Source of the DNA: CAYWTS01 sp964461265
GTDB taxonomy: Bacteria; Bacteroidota; Ignavibacteria; Tepidaquicellales; OLB5
DNA length: 64,000 nt
Assembly: GCA_964461265.1 (NCBI GenBank)
Contig: CAYWTS010000008.1
Span: 1 to 64,000 of the forward strand
Direction of reading: 5' to 3'
This document shows, in pieces, positions 41,886 through 50,550 of the stretch (positions within the stretch are counted from its first letter, which is position 1; each line of letters begins with the position of its first letter). Made by a program: the position numbers and the translations under genes. The notes under the pieces are model-generated. The model ran no database searches. It worked only from the letters and a program-made list of their open reading frames with translations, and had not been told where the DNA came from.

Positions 41886-44354
41886 TTGCAAGCTGTAATA
41901 ATGGCAGGTGGCTTCGGGACCCGGCTCAGGCCCTTAACATGCAACATTCCTAAGCCTATGGTTCCGCTGCTTAACAAGCCTATAATAGAACATAACATAG
42001 ACCTTCTAAAACGCCACGGGATTAAAGACCTTGTTATTATTCTTTATTACCAGGCAGGGGCTATCAGCAACTTCTTTAAAGACGGGAAGCGATTTGGTGT
42101 AAAAATCAAATACATACAGCCTGATGCTGATTATGGAACTGCCGGCGCAGTTCTACAGGCTAATCAGCTTCTCTCGGAGAATTTCTTCATCTTAAGCGGA
42201 GATGTTGTAACTGATTTTGACCTGTCAAAAGCCGCTGCTGTTCACGCGAAAAACAGGGCTTCTGCCACAATACTTCTTACACGTTCAACCAATCCCCTTC
42301 AGTTTGGAATTGTTTTAACCGAAAAAAACGGTCGAATAACTAAATTTTTTGAAAAACCTACCTGGAGCGAGGTGTTCAGCGATACAATTAATACCGGGAT
42401 TTACATACTTGAGAAAGAAACGCTGGGGCTGATTCCCAAAGCAAACGCCACCGGTGGTCAGGATGTGGATTTTTCAAAAGACTTATTCCCCTATATGCTG
42501 AAAAACAAACTGCCCCTCTACGGTTATGTATGTAATGGTTACTGGAAAGATGTCGGCAGCCTAGAAGACTATATTTCCACTAACATGGACGCCCTGAAAG
42601 GAAAGGTTTTTCTAGCCGGAAAACCTGTGGTCTTGAAGAAAAGCAATGTAATTGGCAAAGCAGCAAAGATTGCACGCAATGCAGAGCTGGTTAATTGTGT
42701 AATAGGCGATGGCTGCACGATTCTAAACGGTGTAATAATGAAAAACACTGTTGTGTGGAACGGAACTGAAATTGGCCGAAATTCAAAGCTTTCCGACTGT
42801 GTACTGTGCAACAATGTGAAGCTAAAGAACGGCGTTAAAGTATCCGAGAACGTTTTCATCGGTGACAACGTGAAAATCGGCAGCGATGCAGTGATTCGCA
42901 GTGGTGTAAAAATCTGGCCCGAAAAAACCGTTGACGGAAGTTCCGTCGTAATGAAGAGCCTGGTTTGGGAAGACCGCTGGAAAGATTCGCTGTTCACTGA
43001 TTCACGCATAACCGGTCTGGCTAACATCGAAATAACATCGGAGTTTGCTGCCAGGCTTGGGGAGGTTTTCGGGGTTTTTACGGGAATTGGCTCACGAGTA
43101 AATATATCGCGTGATACCGACCACATTTCAAGAATGATCAAGGGGGCATTGATTAGCGGTTTAATGTCAAGCGGCGTTGATGTCATTGACCTCCAGACAA
43201 CACCCGTACCTATCTTAAGACAAGAACTTCGTTCAGGGAAAGCATCGGGCGGCGTTTTTGTGAGAAAATCCCCTTTCGATGCATCGAAAGCCGATATAAT
43301 TTTTTTCGACTCCACCGGAAAGGACCTCTCTGGTGCCAAAACCAAGACAATCGAGAGACTATATTTCTCGGGAGACCACCAGCCGATACCCTACTTTGAA
43401 ATAGGCTCTGTGGCTTATTCCGAAAGGACGCTTGAAAGATATAAAGAACACTTTATGTCACACATAAATGCCGAACCCATAAACAGAAAAAGATTCAGGA
43501 TAGTAATAAATTACTCGCATGGCATAACTTCCTCGATTTTCCCTGTCATACTTGGTGAATTTAATATTGAGCTTGTCTCTCTTGATACGCATCTGGATTC
43601 TTCAAAGCAAATACGTTCCCACGAAGAGTTTACCAATGCTTTAAAAAAACTCTCCTATGTTGTAACCTCTCTGAAGTATGATGCCGGTTTCCTTATAGAT
43701 GCCGGCGGAGAAAAAATATTCATGGTTGATGATTCGGGGAAGCTCATTTCTAATGACAGATTCCTCACCCTGGTTACCAAACTTTTCCTTACCCTTTATC
43801 CCGGTGCAGATAAAATCGCTGTCCCGATCCAGGCAACAAGCGAAATAGATATAATAGCAAAAAACTTTGGAACAAAAGTTTTAAGGGTTAAGGACTCACA
43901 CTTTGCCATGATGAATGCTGCCGGTGAGCCCGGTGTAGGAATGGTTGGCGGAACCAAGGGCGGTGTTATATTCCCAGAGTTCCTTTTCGCAACCGATGGC
44001 ATGTATGCTGTTATGAAAATTCTCGAAATGCTTGCCTTATTAGATAAATCGTTAAGTCAGCTAGAAAAGGAATGCCCCCGCCTTTATATGACTAAACACA
44101 ATCTTTTTTGTACAAAAGAATTTAAAGGAAGAATAATGAGAAAGCTTGTGGAGGACTCGGAAGGCAGGAACAGGCAATTAATAGACGGCATAAAAATTTT
44201 CTATGCAAAAAACAGGTGGGTCCTGTGCATCCCTGACAGTGAAAGAGACATTTTCCATATAAATGCAGAGGCTAAATCACAAACCGAAGCAGACAAGCTT
44301 GTCAGGTTATACTCGAACAAGATAAGCCGCTGGCTGAAAGAACTAAGCAGCTAA
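41886..44354 (+). CDS. Nucleotidyltransferase fused to degenerate phosphomannomutase-like domain
   Basis: 822 residues in three parts. Residues 1-235 are a sugar-phosphate nucleotidyltransferase (AVIMAGGFGTRLRPLT, KPMVPLLNKPIIEHN, LSGDVVTDFD, YWKDVGSLEDY). Residues 250-350 contain left-handed hexapeptide repeats. Residues 370-822 align with phosphomannomutase, but the TASHNP-type loop carrying the catalytic Ser is replaced by FVRKSPFDASKADII. Known fusions of this type make GDP-mannose-like donors; the mutase half probably no longer catalyses. The start is TTG at 41886 (AVIMAGG begins two codons later). Immediately upstream of two O-antigen-ligase-like genes. Confidence 0.85.
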   Translation: MQAVIMAGGFGTRLRPLTCNIPKPMVPLLNKPIIEHNIDLLKRHGIKDLVIILYYQAGAISNFFKDGKRFGVKIKYIQPDADYGTAGAVLQANQLLSENFFILSGDVVTDFDLSKAAAVHAKNRASATILLTRSTNPLQFGIVLTEKNGRITKFFEKPTWSEVFSDTINTGIYILEKETLGLIPKANATGGQDVDFSKDLFPYMLKNKLPLYGYVCNGYWKDVGSLEDYISTNMDALKGKVFLAGKPVVLKKSNVIGKAAKIARNAELVNCVIGDGCTILNGVIMKNTVVWNGTEIGRNSKLSDCVLCNNVKLKNGVKVSENVFIGDNVKIGSDAVIRSGVKIWPEKTVDGSSVVMKSLVWEDRWKDSLFTDSRITGLANIEITSEFAARLGEVFGVFTGIGSRVNISRDTDHISRMIKGALISGLMSSGVDVIDLQTTPVPILRQELRSGKASGGVFVRKSPFDASKADIIFFDSTGKDLSGAKTKTIERLYFSGDHQPIPYFEIGSVAYSERTLERYKEHFMSHINAEPINRKRFRIVINYSHGITSSIFPVILGEFNIELVSLDTHLDSSKQIRSHEEFTNALKKLSYVVTSLKYDAGFLIDAGGEKIFMVDDSGKLISNDRFLTLVTKLFLTLYPGADKIAVPIQATSEIDIIAKNFGTKVLRVKDSHFAMMNAAGEPGVGMVGGTKGGVIFPEFLFATDGMYAVMKILEMLALLDKSLSQLEKECPRLYMTKHNLFCTKEFKGRIMRKLVEDSEGRNRQLIDGIKIFYAKNRWVLCIPDSERDIFHINAEAKSQTEADKLVRLYSNKISRWLKELSS

Positions 44355-44373
44355 AAGTGAGCAGTGCTATAAA

Positions 44374-45810
44374 TTGCAGAAGGTATTAACAAATAATTTC
44401 AAGTTTAAAAAACAAACCACCCCGTTATATAAAGATAAATCGCTGTTTGCTTACAGCGAAGTGGCTATTAACCGCGAAATCTATACCTCGCTCAGGGCAC
44501 GTGTCCTTGCCTTGTTTTTGTTCCTGTACTATTTTATCGAAAACGGTACGCTTGGCCTTTTTCCGGAAAAGTATTATTTTCTGTACAGAAACGTCCGGAT
44601 CTCAGATCTTATTCTTTATATTCTTATAGCTTACTCTTTCGCTCGTATAGGCGAATATAAAGATTTATTCAAGAGCAAGCCCTTGCTGATTGTCAAAATA
44701 ATTTTGTTTTATCTCGCTTTATCTTTCGGCATAAGTGCAATCAGGTACCAGTTTAATGTCATAGAATATTTCTTTCGTCTGAAAGGTTTATGGTCATCTT
44801 TTTTGGTTTTCCCCTTTCTGCTTTTACTGAAAAGAAACGGACTCAGTTTCTTTATTAAACTGATTTTTCCAATTGCGATAATATCAAATATCCTGTATAT
44901 ATTAAGTGCTATCACAGGATTTGCATTCTTGCCGGATGTTTCAATTGTTAAACAGCGTTTACCTGGCGGCTTCGAAGTTTACCGTGTTTACAGCGGGACC
45001 TTCTTTGGAGATGTTTTCTTCCTTGCTTTTGTTTACCATTGGATTACAAACAGGTTCCGGTTTTACCAGCTTGCCTTAGCCGTGCTTTTTATAATACCTC
45101 ATATTTTGGCATTTGGAAGGTCTGCATGGGCTTTCTTTGCTTTTGCAATAATCCTGATGATTCTTTTAAATTCACTTCGTAAAAGAGACTTTAAAGTTCT
45201 TTTCCGCCAGGCTATTATTCTTGGCTTGCTTATTCTGACCCTTATAATAGCATTCATTAAGTTTATACCCGAATCTGATTATTACATAGATGCGATAAAA
45301 GTAAGGCTCTTTCAAGGACAGGAAGATGTTAAATATAGTGAGGGAACTTATGGAGCAAGAGTACTTTTCCAGAACGACGCACTTGTAAAATTGTGGAAGA
45401 ACTCTAACTTATTGTTCGGAATAGGTATGCATCCTATGTGGGTTTACAGACCTGAAAGCTTTGAAGAGCAGGTTTACTATAATGCTTTCTCGGATGTTGT
45501 ATGGCCTTCGGTCTTGGCAGCATACGGTATAATTGGTTTTACCCTGGCTGCTATATTTCAGGTTTTGTTCCTGATTTTTTCATTTAAGCTTGTGAAAAAA
45601 AGAAGGGGTTCCGATATTATAACAATGTTTATTACGTTACTTTTCGCAAAAATGATTTTTGATAGCTTTATTAATTTCTCGTATGCGCTGTTTACTGTTA
45701 ATCTATGGGGACTATTCGGCTCCATATGCTTTTACGTTCCAATAGTGATATATGCTTATGAACAGGAAAAACAGCTTAAACAGGAAAACCATCATTTACA
45801 GAGTGCCTGA
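44374..45810 (+). CDS. O-antigen ligase/polymerase-like membrane protein, copy 1
   Basis: 478 residues with 11-12 membrane helices and a longer periplasmic loop near 300-360 (DVKYSEGTYGARVLFQND, GIGMHPMWVY), the pattern of Wzy/WaaL (O-antigen ligase) proteins. It would polymerise or ligate lipid-linked glycan at the periplasmic face. The start is TTG at 44374. The next gene is a paralogue of the same length with the same loop motifs, so one duplication event made both. Confidence 0.8.
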   Translation: MQKVLTNNFKFKKQTTPLYKDKSLFAYSEVAINREIYTSLRARVLALFLFLYYFIENGTLGLFPEKYYFLYRNVRISDLILYILIAYSFARIGEYKDLFKSKPLLIVKIILFYLALSFGISAIRYQFNVIEYFFRLKGLWSSFLVFPFLLLLKRNGLSFFIKLIFPIAIISNILYILSAITGFAFLPDVSIVKQRLPGGFEVYRVYSGTFFGDVFFLAFVYHWITNRFRFYQLALAVLFIIPHILAFGRSAWAFFAFAIILMILLNSLRKRDFKVLFRQAIILGLLILTLIIAFIKFIPESDYYIDAIKVRLFQGQEDVKYSEGTYGARVLFQNDALVKLWKNSNLLFGIGMHPMWVYRPESFEEQVYYNAFSDVVWPSVLAAYGIIGFTLAAIFQVLFLIFSFKLVKKRRGSDIITMFITLLFAKMIFDSFINFSYALFTVNLWGLFGSICFYVPIVIYAYEQEKQLKQENHHLQSA

Positions 45811-45815
45811 AAACA

Positions 45816-47219
45816 TTGAAAGTAATTACAAATACATTTAAGCAGCGGAATAAGACAAACAATAGGGTTCTCGCCCCTTCACACGGAAGTCTCTTCCCGC
45901 CTCAGATGGGTGCAACCTTTCTTCCTCAAAAAACAAAGCTGCTTGCCTGGGCTATCTTTCTTGTTTTTTTTATCGAGAACGGCACTCTTGGACTGCTCCC
46001 AAGACAACTTTACTTTATTTACAGGAATGTTAGAGTTTCCGATTTCCTAATTTACGGACTGACTATTTATTCGCTTTACAACGTTAAGGAGTTTTCCGAA
46101 TATTATAAATCTCCTCTTCTTATTATAATCAAGGTTTTATTTGTATACCTGCTGTTTCAGTTCATTATCAGTACTATTTTGTATAACATGAATGCTGTGG
46201 AGTATTTCTTCCGTTTAAAGGGTGTTTGGTCTTCTTTCCTTGTATTTCCCTACATGCTTCTTTTGAAACGAGGCGGGTTCCCCTATCTCATAAAACTAAT
46301 TCTTCCGGTGGCAATTGTTTCAAACATTCTTTACATATTAAGTTCGCTAACCGGAATAGCCTTTTTACCTGAAATAGGCATTGAAAAGCAGTCTTTGCCC
46401 GGCGGATTAGAGGTTTTCAGGGTTTACGGCGGAACTTTTTTCGGGGAGATTTTTTTTCTTGGTTTTATTTATACCTGGATGACAAAAAGGTTTAGACTCT
46501 ACCAGCTAGGGCTTGTAATCCTGTTTGTGCTGCCACACATTCTTGCTTTCGGGCGTTCTGCATGGGTACAGCTAATATTTGCAATAATACTGATGTTCCT
46601 GTGGTATAACCTTAAAAAGCGTGAGTTCAAGCTATTTGTGAGGCAGGCAGTTCTTATTGTGTTGTTGCTTATGGCAGTAATATATGCTTTCACCACATAT
46701 ATTCCTCAATCGAAATACCTTACCGAAGCTATCGGTGCCCGCATTTTACAGGGTCAGGAAGACGTAAAATACGAAAAGGGCACGTACGGAACACGGATGG
46801 CAAATATTAACATGCTAATAGACCTGTGGCTCAATAGTAATATATTATTTGGCATTGGAATGCATCCTATGTGGGTTATAAAACCTGAGACAGAGCTGGA
46901 AGTGTTTTACGCATGGGGTTTTTCGGACGTAAGATGGGCTTCTGTATTAACCGCATATGGGCTTGTTGGATTTTTGATTGCAGTCATTTTCCAGGTTCAG
47001 TTTTTCATTATCATATTTAAACTGCTGCGTAAAGTTAAAACGCCCGACATATATGTCTTCTTTCTCCTGCTAACAATATCGCAGCTGATGTTTGATACTC
47101 TGATTAATTACTCGTTTTTTATGGTAACTGTCAGTTTATGGGGTTTATCGATGCGTACAAGTTTTTATGTTGCAAACGTTGTGCACGAATACGTACGATA
47201 TAAACATGATAAGCTTTAA
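45816..47219 (+). CDS. O-antigen ligase/polymerase-like membrane protein, copy 2
   Basis: 467 residues, TTG start at 45816, five bases after the stop of copy 1. Shared blocks: FFIENGTLGLLP, YRNVRVSDFLIYG, NAVEYFFRLKGVWSSFLVFP, VSNILYILSSLTG, ILAFGRSAWVQ, GQEDVKYEKGTYGTR, GIGMHPMWV. Differences are spread evenly, so the duplication is not recent. Both copies keep the Arg/His residues of the periplasmic loop, so both may be active, perhaps on different acceptors. Confidence 0.8.
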   Translation: MKVITNTFKQRNKTNNRVLAPSHGSLFPPQMGATFLPQKTKLLAWAIFLVFFIENGTLGLLPRQLYFIYRNVRVSDFLIYGLTIYSLYNVKEFSEYYKSPLLIIIKVLFVYLLFQFIISTILYNMNAVEYFFRLKGVWSSFLVFPYMLLLKRGGFPYLIKLILPVAIVSNILYILSSLTGIAFLPEIGIEKQSLPGGLEVFRVYGGTFFGEIFFLGFIYTWMTKRFRLYQLGLVILFVLPHILAFGRSAWVQLIFAIILMFLWYNLKKREFKLFVRQAVLIVLLLMAVIYAFTTYIPQSKYLTEAIGARILQGQEDVKYEKGTYGTRMANINMLIDLWLNSNILFGIGMHPMWVIKPETELEVFYAWGFSDVRWASVLTAYGLVGFLIAVIFQVQFFIIIFKLLRKVKTPDIYVFFLLLTISQLMFDTLINYSFFMVTVSLWGLSMRTSFYVANVVHEYVRYKHDKL

Positions 47220-47298
47220 TACATCGCTTTTTCAAATTTCAATCTCTGACCCTTAATATAATTACAATAATCTTAAAATTTATTCTTATATTTAAATA

Positions 47299-48516
47299 AT
47301 GGAACCTCAATTAAATTATCCTTCTGCTTACGAAGAACAGCCCTCGGTAGGCAAAAAAGTCTACGGACGTTCAAAGCTGTTTGGATGCGGGTGTTTTACT
47401 ATAATAGCAGCTATTCTGGTGTTGATACTTCTGATAGCCGTCGGTTACTTCTATCTCTACCCTTCTCTTACCCCAAACAAGCTTAGAGGTGATTTTCTTA
47501 ACGTAACTCTTGTACCTTCAAAAAACGGTGCGGCAAACTTGTGGATATTGACTGATGGTTCATTCAATTTTATACAAACCACAAAATCGCCCGGGCACTA
47601 CTCAACCGGAAGAAAATGCTACTTCTGCAAAACTTGGACATATATTTACGAGCCCGTTACGCAAAAGATAATTAAAAAGTTCAAAACCGACTTCGAAGAT
47701 ATAATTATCAAGCCTGATATTTTCTATTCCGCAGGCAAGGTCTGGATAATTATCCGCCCGTATAACGAAAATCCGCTCACCCTAAACGTATATGACCCGG
47801 AAACGGGGGAGCTTGTACTTGACTTAAAAGGTTTCATGAACAATCACAGCGAATTCTCCTCCGGTATTACTGAGGCAACTGTTTTTTATGAACCCGAGCC
47901 CCACCTGCGGATTAAGACCCGCGACGGACAAAACGACCTAGTATATTCCATAACAGAAGAAAGTGTATATAAAAACTATTCGGAATATATTAAGGCGTTT
48001 GAGGAAGAAAATAAACATGTGATAACAGTTTTTGTTCTTGGAAAAGAATCTTCATCAAGCTCAAGAATGAAGCTTTTCCTTGTTACGGGAGCAAAATCAA
48101 AAATTAGCAAAGGCTCCAGCGTAGAACACTATCTTGACAATCCCTCAACGCTGAAGTTTTTTACTGGCGCCACAGCCGAAAAAATTGCCCCGGATAAAAC
48201 TTTTATTGAAGGTATGATAATCTATCAGGATGAGAATGTCTGTGTGGTAATTCACCAATCGGTTGCCGATAAAGACTCAGACCGCCTTCTGAGTTGTGTT
48301 GAAAAGAGCGGGCGTGTAAGGTGGGTTGTGCCTCAATCGGAGCTCTTCGAAAAAACACGCGTAGATAAAGATGACGCTTTCAGCACTCTGTTTTTCATGA
48401 AAGATAAGTTCGGCGGTATGGCTGCAGGAAACCTGTTTGTTTTTAAACAGGAAGAGACGGGCGTAATGGGGTTCGACTTTCAGACAGGTAAAAAGCTATG
48501 GGAACTTGAATTTTAA
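47299..48516 (+). CDS. Membrane-anchored protein, PQQ-propeller-like, unknown function
   Basis: 405 residues. One membrane segment at about 34-54 after a cytoplasmic tail with GCGCF, then a large external part. Regular strands ending in phrases such as YEPVTQKIIKKF, YDPETGELVLDLK and MGFDFQTGKKLWELEF resemble PQQ-like propeller blades. A C-x-x-C pair (CYFCKTW) near residue 110 could bind metal. No family recognised. It lies in the same direction as the flanking genes, 79 bp after copy 2 of the polymerase. Confidence 0.65.
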   Translation: MEPQLNYPSAYEEQPSVGKKVYGRSKLFGCGCFTIIAAILVLILLIAVGYFYLYPSLTPNKLRGDFLNVTLVPSKNGAANLWILTDGSFNFIQTTKSPGHYSTGRKCYFCKTWTYIYEPVTQKIIKKFKTDFEDIIIKPDIFYSAGKVWIIIRPYNENPLTLNVYDPETGELVLDLKGFMNNHSEFSSGITEATVFYEPEPHLRIKTRDGQNDLVYSITEESVYKNYSEYIKAFEEENKHVITVFVLGKESSSSSRMKLFLVTGAKSKISKGSSVEHYLDNPSTLKFFTGATAEKIAPDKTFIEGMIIYQDENVCVVIHQSVADKDSDRLLSCVEKSGRVRWVVPQSELFEKTRVDKDDAFSTLFFMKDKFGGMAAGNLFVFKQEETGVMGFDFQTGKKLWELEF

Positions 48517-48553
48517 TAATAATTGTTAATACCAATTAAAACCAATACTAACT

Positions 48554-49036
48554 ATGAGGAAGACAATAAAAATAATATTAATTGCCATAATTGTTGCTCT
48601 TGTCATTATACAATTTTTCAGGCCTGAACGCTTTACCACGCCGGATATAACCGATAACCACATCACTAAGAAGCTTAGCGTGCCTGAAAACGTGCAATCA
48701 ATCCTGAAACGTTCCTGTTATGATTGCCATTCGAACCACACGGTCTGGCCCTGGTACACAAACGTTGCTCCAATAAGCTGGCTTGTTGCCGATGACGTTA
48801 AGAAGGGGCGTTCAAAAATGAACTTCAGCGAATGGGGCAAGCTCTCTGCTTCGAAACAGGAAAAGAAACTTACCGAAATCTGCGATTTGGTTTCCGAAGA
48901 TGAAATGCCTCTTAAAAATTATCTGCTGATACACAGTGATGCAAAGCTAAGCCCGCAGGATAAAGAGGTGCTTTGCAGATGGGTTAAAAGCCTTGGTGCA
49001 AGCGGAGAAGATGATGGGTATCCAGGTGAAAAATAA
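48554..49036 (+). CDS. Haem-binding domain protein
   Basis: 160 residues. One N-terminal membrane segment (5-22) precedes a Haem_bd-type domain with the c-type haem motif CYDCH (Cys55, Cys58, His59) and the conserved WPWYTNVAPISWLV block. A second conserved region EDEMPLKNYLLIH near 115 may supply the distal ligand. Covalent haem would be attached outside the cytoplasm. Electron partner unknown; no cytochrome genes nearby. Confidence 0.85.
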   Translation: MRKTIKIILIAIIVALVIIQFFRPERFTTPDITDNHITKKLSVPENVQSILKRSCYDCHSNHTVWPWYTNVAPISWLVADDVKKGRSKMNFSEWGKLSASKQEKKLTEICDLVSEDEMPLKNYLLIHSDAKLSPQDKEVLCRWVKSLGASGEDDGYPGEK

Positions 49037-49089
49037 ACCCATAAACCTTAAATAAACAATAACATAAAACTATTAAAGGACAAACATAT

Positions 49090-49605
49090 ATGAAACACTT
49101 ATTAATCTTTTTTGCTTTATTTTTCATTTCCCTAAACCTGTTCCCTCAGGATATAAAACCCCCTAACGCTGTTGATAACAAGGTTTATGAAGCTATGACC
49201 GGCAGCTGGGAGGGTGAAAGCAACATGATGGGCATGATGAAATCAAAGGAAGAACTTAAAATTTACTGGGCGTTGGGCCACCAGTTCATTTTCGTGGAAT
49301 TGAGTGCTGCGGGAATAGATAATCCCAAAATGACTTACTCGGGACTTGGTGTGTTCGGTGTTGATGAAAAAGGTAATGCAAAGGTATGGTGGTTCGATAA
49401 CTGGGGCGCCTCTGCAATCTCAACTGGTGACGGAACCTTCGAGGGCGATAATAAGCTTATCATTAAAAACGGCAATGCTATGTTCAGCGAAACAAGAACA
49501 TTCGAAGTAAAGGGAAATGAAATGATAATGTCAGCCAAAGGAAAAATGACTATGAACGGACAGGAAATGCCGTACGACGAAACAACTACCTATAAGAGAA
49601 AATAA
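49090..49605 (+). CDS. DUF1579-like exported protein
   Basis: 171 residues with a signal peptide (1-19, ending LFPQD). The body GSWEGESNMMG, WALGHQFIFVELSA, YSGLGVFGVDEKGNAKVWWFD matches the DUF1579/lipocalin-like pattern: a beta barrel with repeated Gly-aromatic strands. Function unknown; the family is found in secreted and cytosolic forms. It lies 53 bp after the haem-binding gene and in the same direction, so both may share a transcript. Confidence 0.7.
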   Translation: MKHLLIFFALFFISLNLFPQDIKPPNAVDNKVYEAMTGSWEGESNMMGMMKSKEELKIYWALGHQFIFVELSAAGIDNPKMTYSGLGVFGVDEKGNAKVWWFDNWGASAISTGDGTFEGDNKLIIKNGNAMFSETRTFEVKGNEMIMSAKGKMTMNGQEMPYDETTTYKRK

Positions 49606-49721
49606 ATCTTCTCGCTCGTGCTGTTCCGGGTAATTGTGGCGGTACGGGGAATATAAATATTCAGATAGCGTTGGCTCGCAGAGCAGGAAAAAAGATTGCC
49701 GTAACGCTTGTTCTCTACACA

Positions 49722-49749
49722 AGTCTACGACTCTGAGGAGTCGTAGACT
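49722..49749. terminator. Perfect 12-bp stem-loop before comF
   Basis: AGTCTACGACTC-TGAG-GAGTCGTAGACT. It lies 117 bp after the DUF1579-like gene and 75 bp before comF. The T-run is imperfect (GAATTTGTTATTTTGG), so it may be a terminator or one more palindromic repeat. Confidence 0.5.
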
Positions 49750-49823
49750 GAATTTGTTATTTTGGTTTGTTTTAACATTGGTATTTTGAAATTTGACATA
49801 AATGTATTGCTTTGCTAACAACA

Positions 49824-50513
49824 ATGCATGTTAAAATTACAAACATCTATAATGAGGTTGTAAACTTTATTTTTCCTCCTGCCTGTATTGCCTGTAATAA
49901 CCTGCTGAATGAAAACGAAAAAACTGTTTGCGCCAATTGTTTGTCATCTCTTGAAGGCGTGCCTGAACATGAACTTAAATTATCCTCTGCTCCGAAAATA
50001 GATATAAACAAAATAGTAAGTCTGTACCGTTTTATAGAGGGGGAAACTTTGCAGAAGCTAGTTCACGCATTAAAGTATGAAAAGTTTAAGTCGGTTGGTG
50101 TGTTGTTTGGTAAGCTTCTTGGTGATAAAATTAAACAAAATAAGTCTATACAATATCAATATGTTATACCTGTCCCCCTGCACATATCCAAAAAGCGTGA
50201 CCGGGGATATAATCAGAGCTATTATATTGCTAAAGGCGTTGCTGAGTCGCTTGGAGCTGACGTGCTTGAAAAATGCCTGATACGAACCCGCTTCACGCAA
50301 ACACAAACGAAACTCGATATACATGAACGGCGTGAAAACGTTAAACAAGCATTTAGGCTGAACAAAAAATACACTGATAAAATTACAGGTAAAAATATTG
50401 TTCTTGTCGATGATGTTATTACAACCGGTGCAACTATTGTAGAATGTATGAAAGTATTAAAATCTGCAGGATGTGGCGATGTACTGTTGTGCTCTGTTGG
50501 GCGGGCAGTGTGA
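49824..50513 (+). CDS. comF: ComF family phosphoribosyltransferase-like protein
   Basis: 229 residues from ATG at 49824; a TTG 12 bp upstream is less likely. N-terminal zinc site CIACNN and CANCLSS, then the PRTase-like fold with the PRPP loop VLVDDVITTGAT at 190-201 and VPLHISKKRDRGYNQSY. ComF helps DNA uptake in transformable bacteria, though many carriers are not known to be competent. A ComEC-like protein also lies in this window (63237 onward), so DNA uptake is plausible but unproven. Confidence 0.85.
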   Translation: MHVKITNIYNEVVNFIFPPACIACNNLLNENEKTVCANCLSSLEGVPEHELKLSSAPKIDINKIVSLYRFIEGETLQKLVHALKYEKFKSVGVLFGKLLGDKIKQNKSIQYQYVIPVPLHISKKRDRGYNQSYYIAKGVAESLGADVLEKCLIRTRFTQTQTKLDIHERRENVKQAFRLNKKYTDKITGKNIVLVDDVITTGATIVECMKVLKSAGCGDVLLCSVGRAV

Positions 50514-50550
50514 AAAACAATTTTCTATAGGGAAAAAGCATACCTTTTCC

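Noticed and set aside
42569..43345. Minus-strand open frame of 258 codons opposite the nucleotidyltransferase fusion
   Set aside because: Antisense of a well-supported gene; no recognisable motif.
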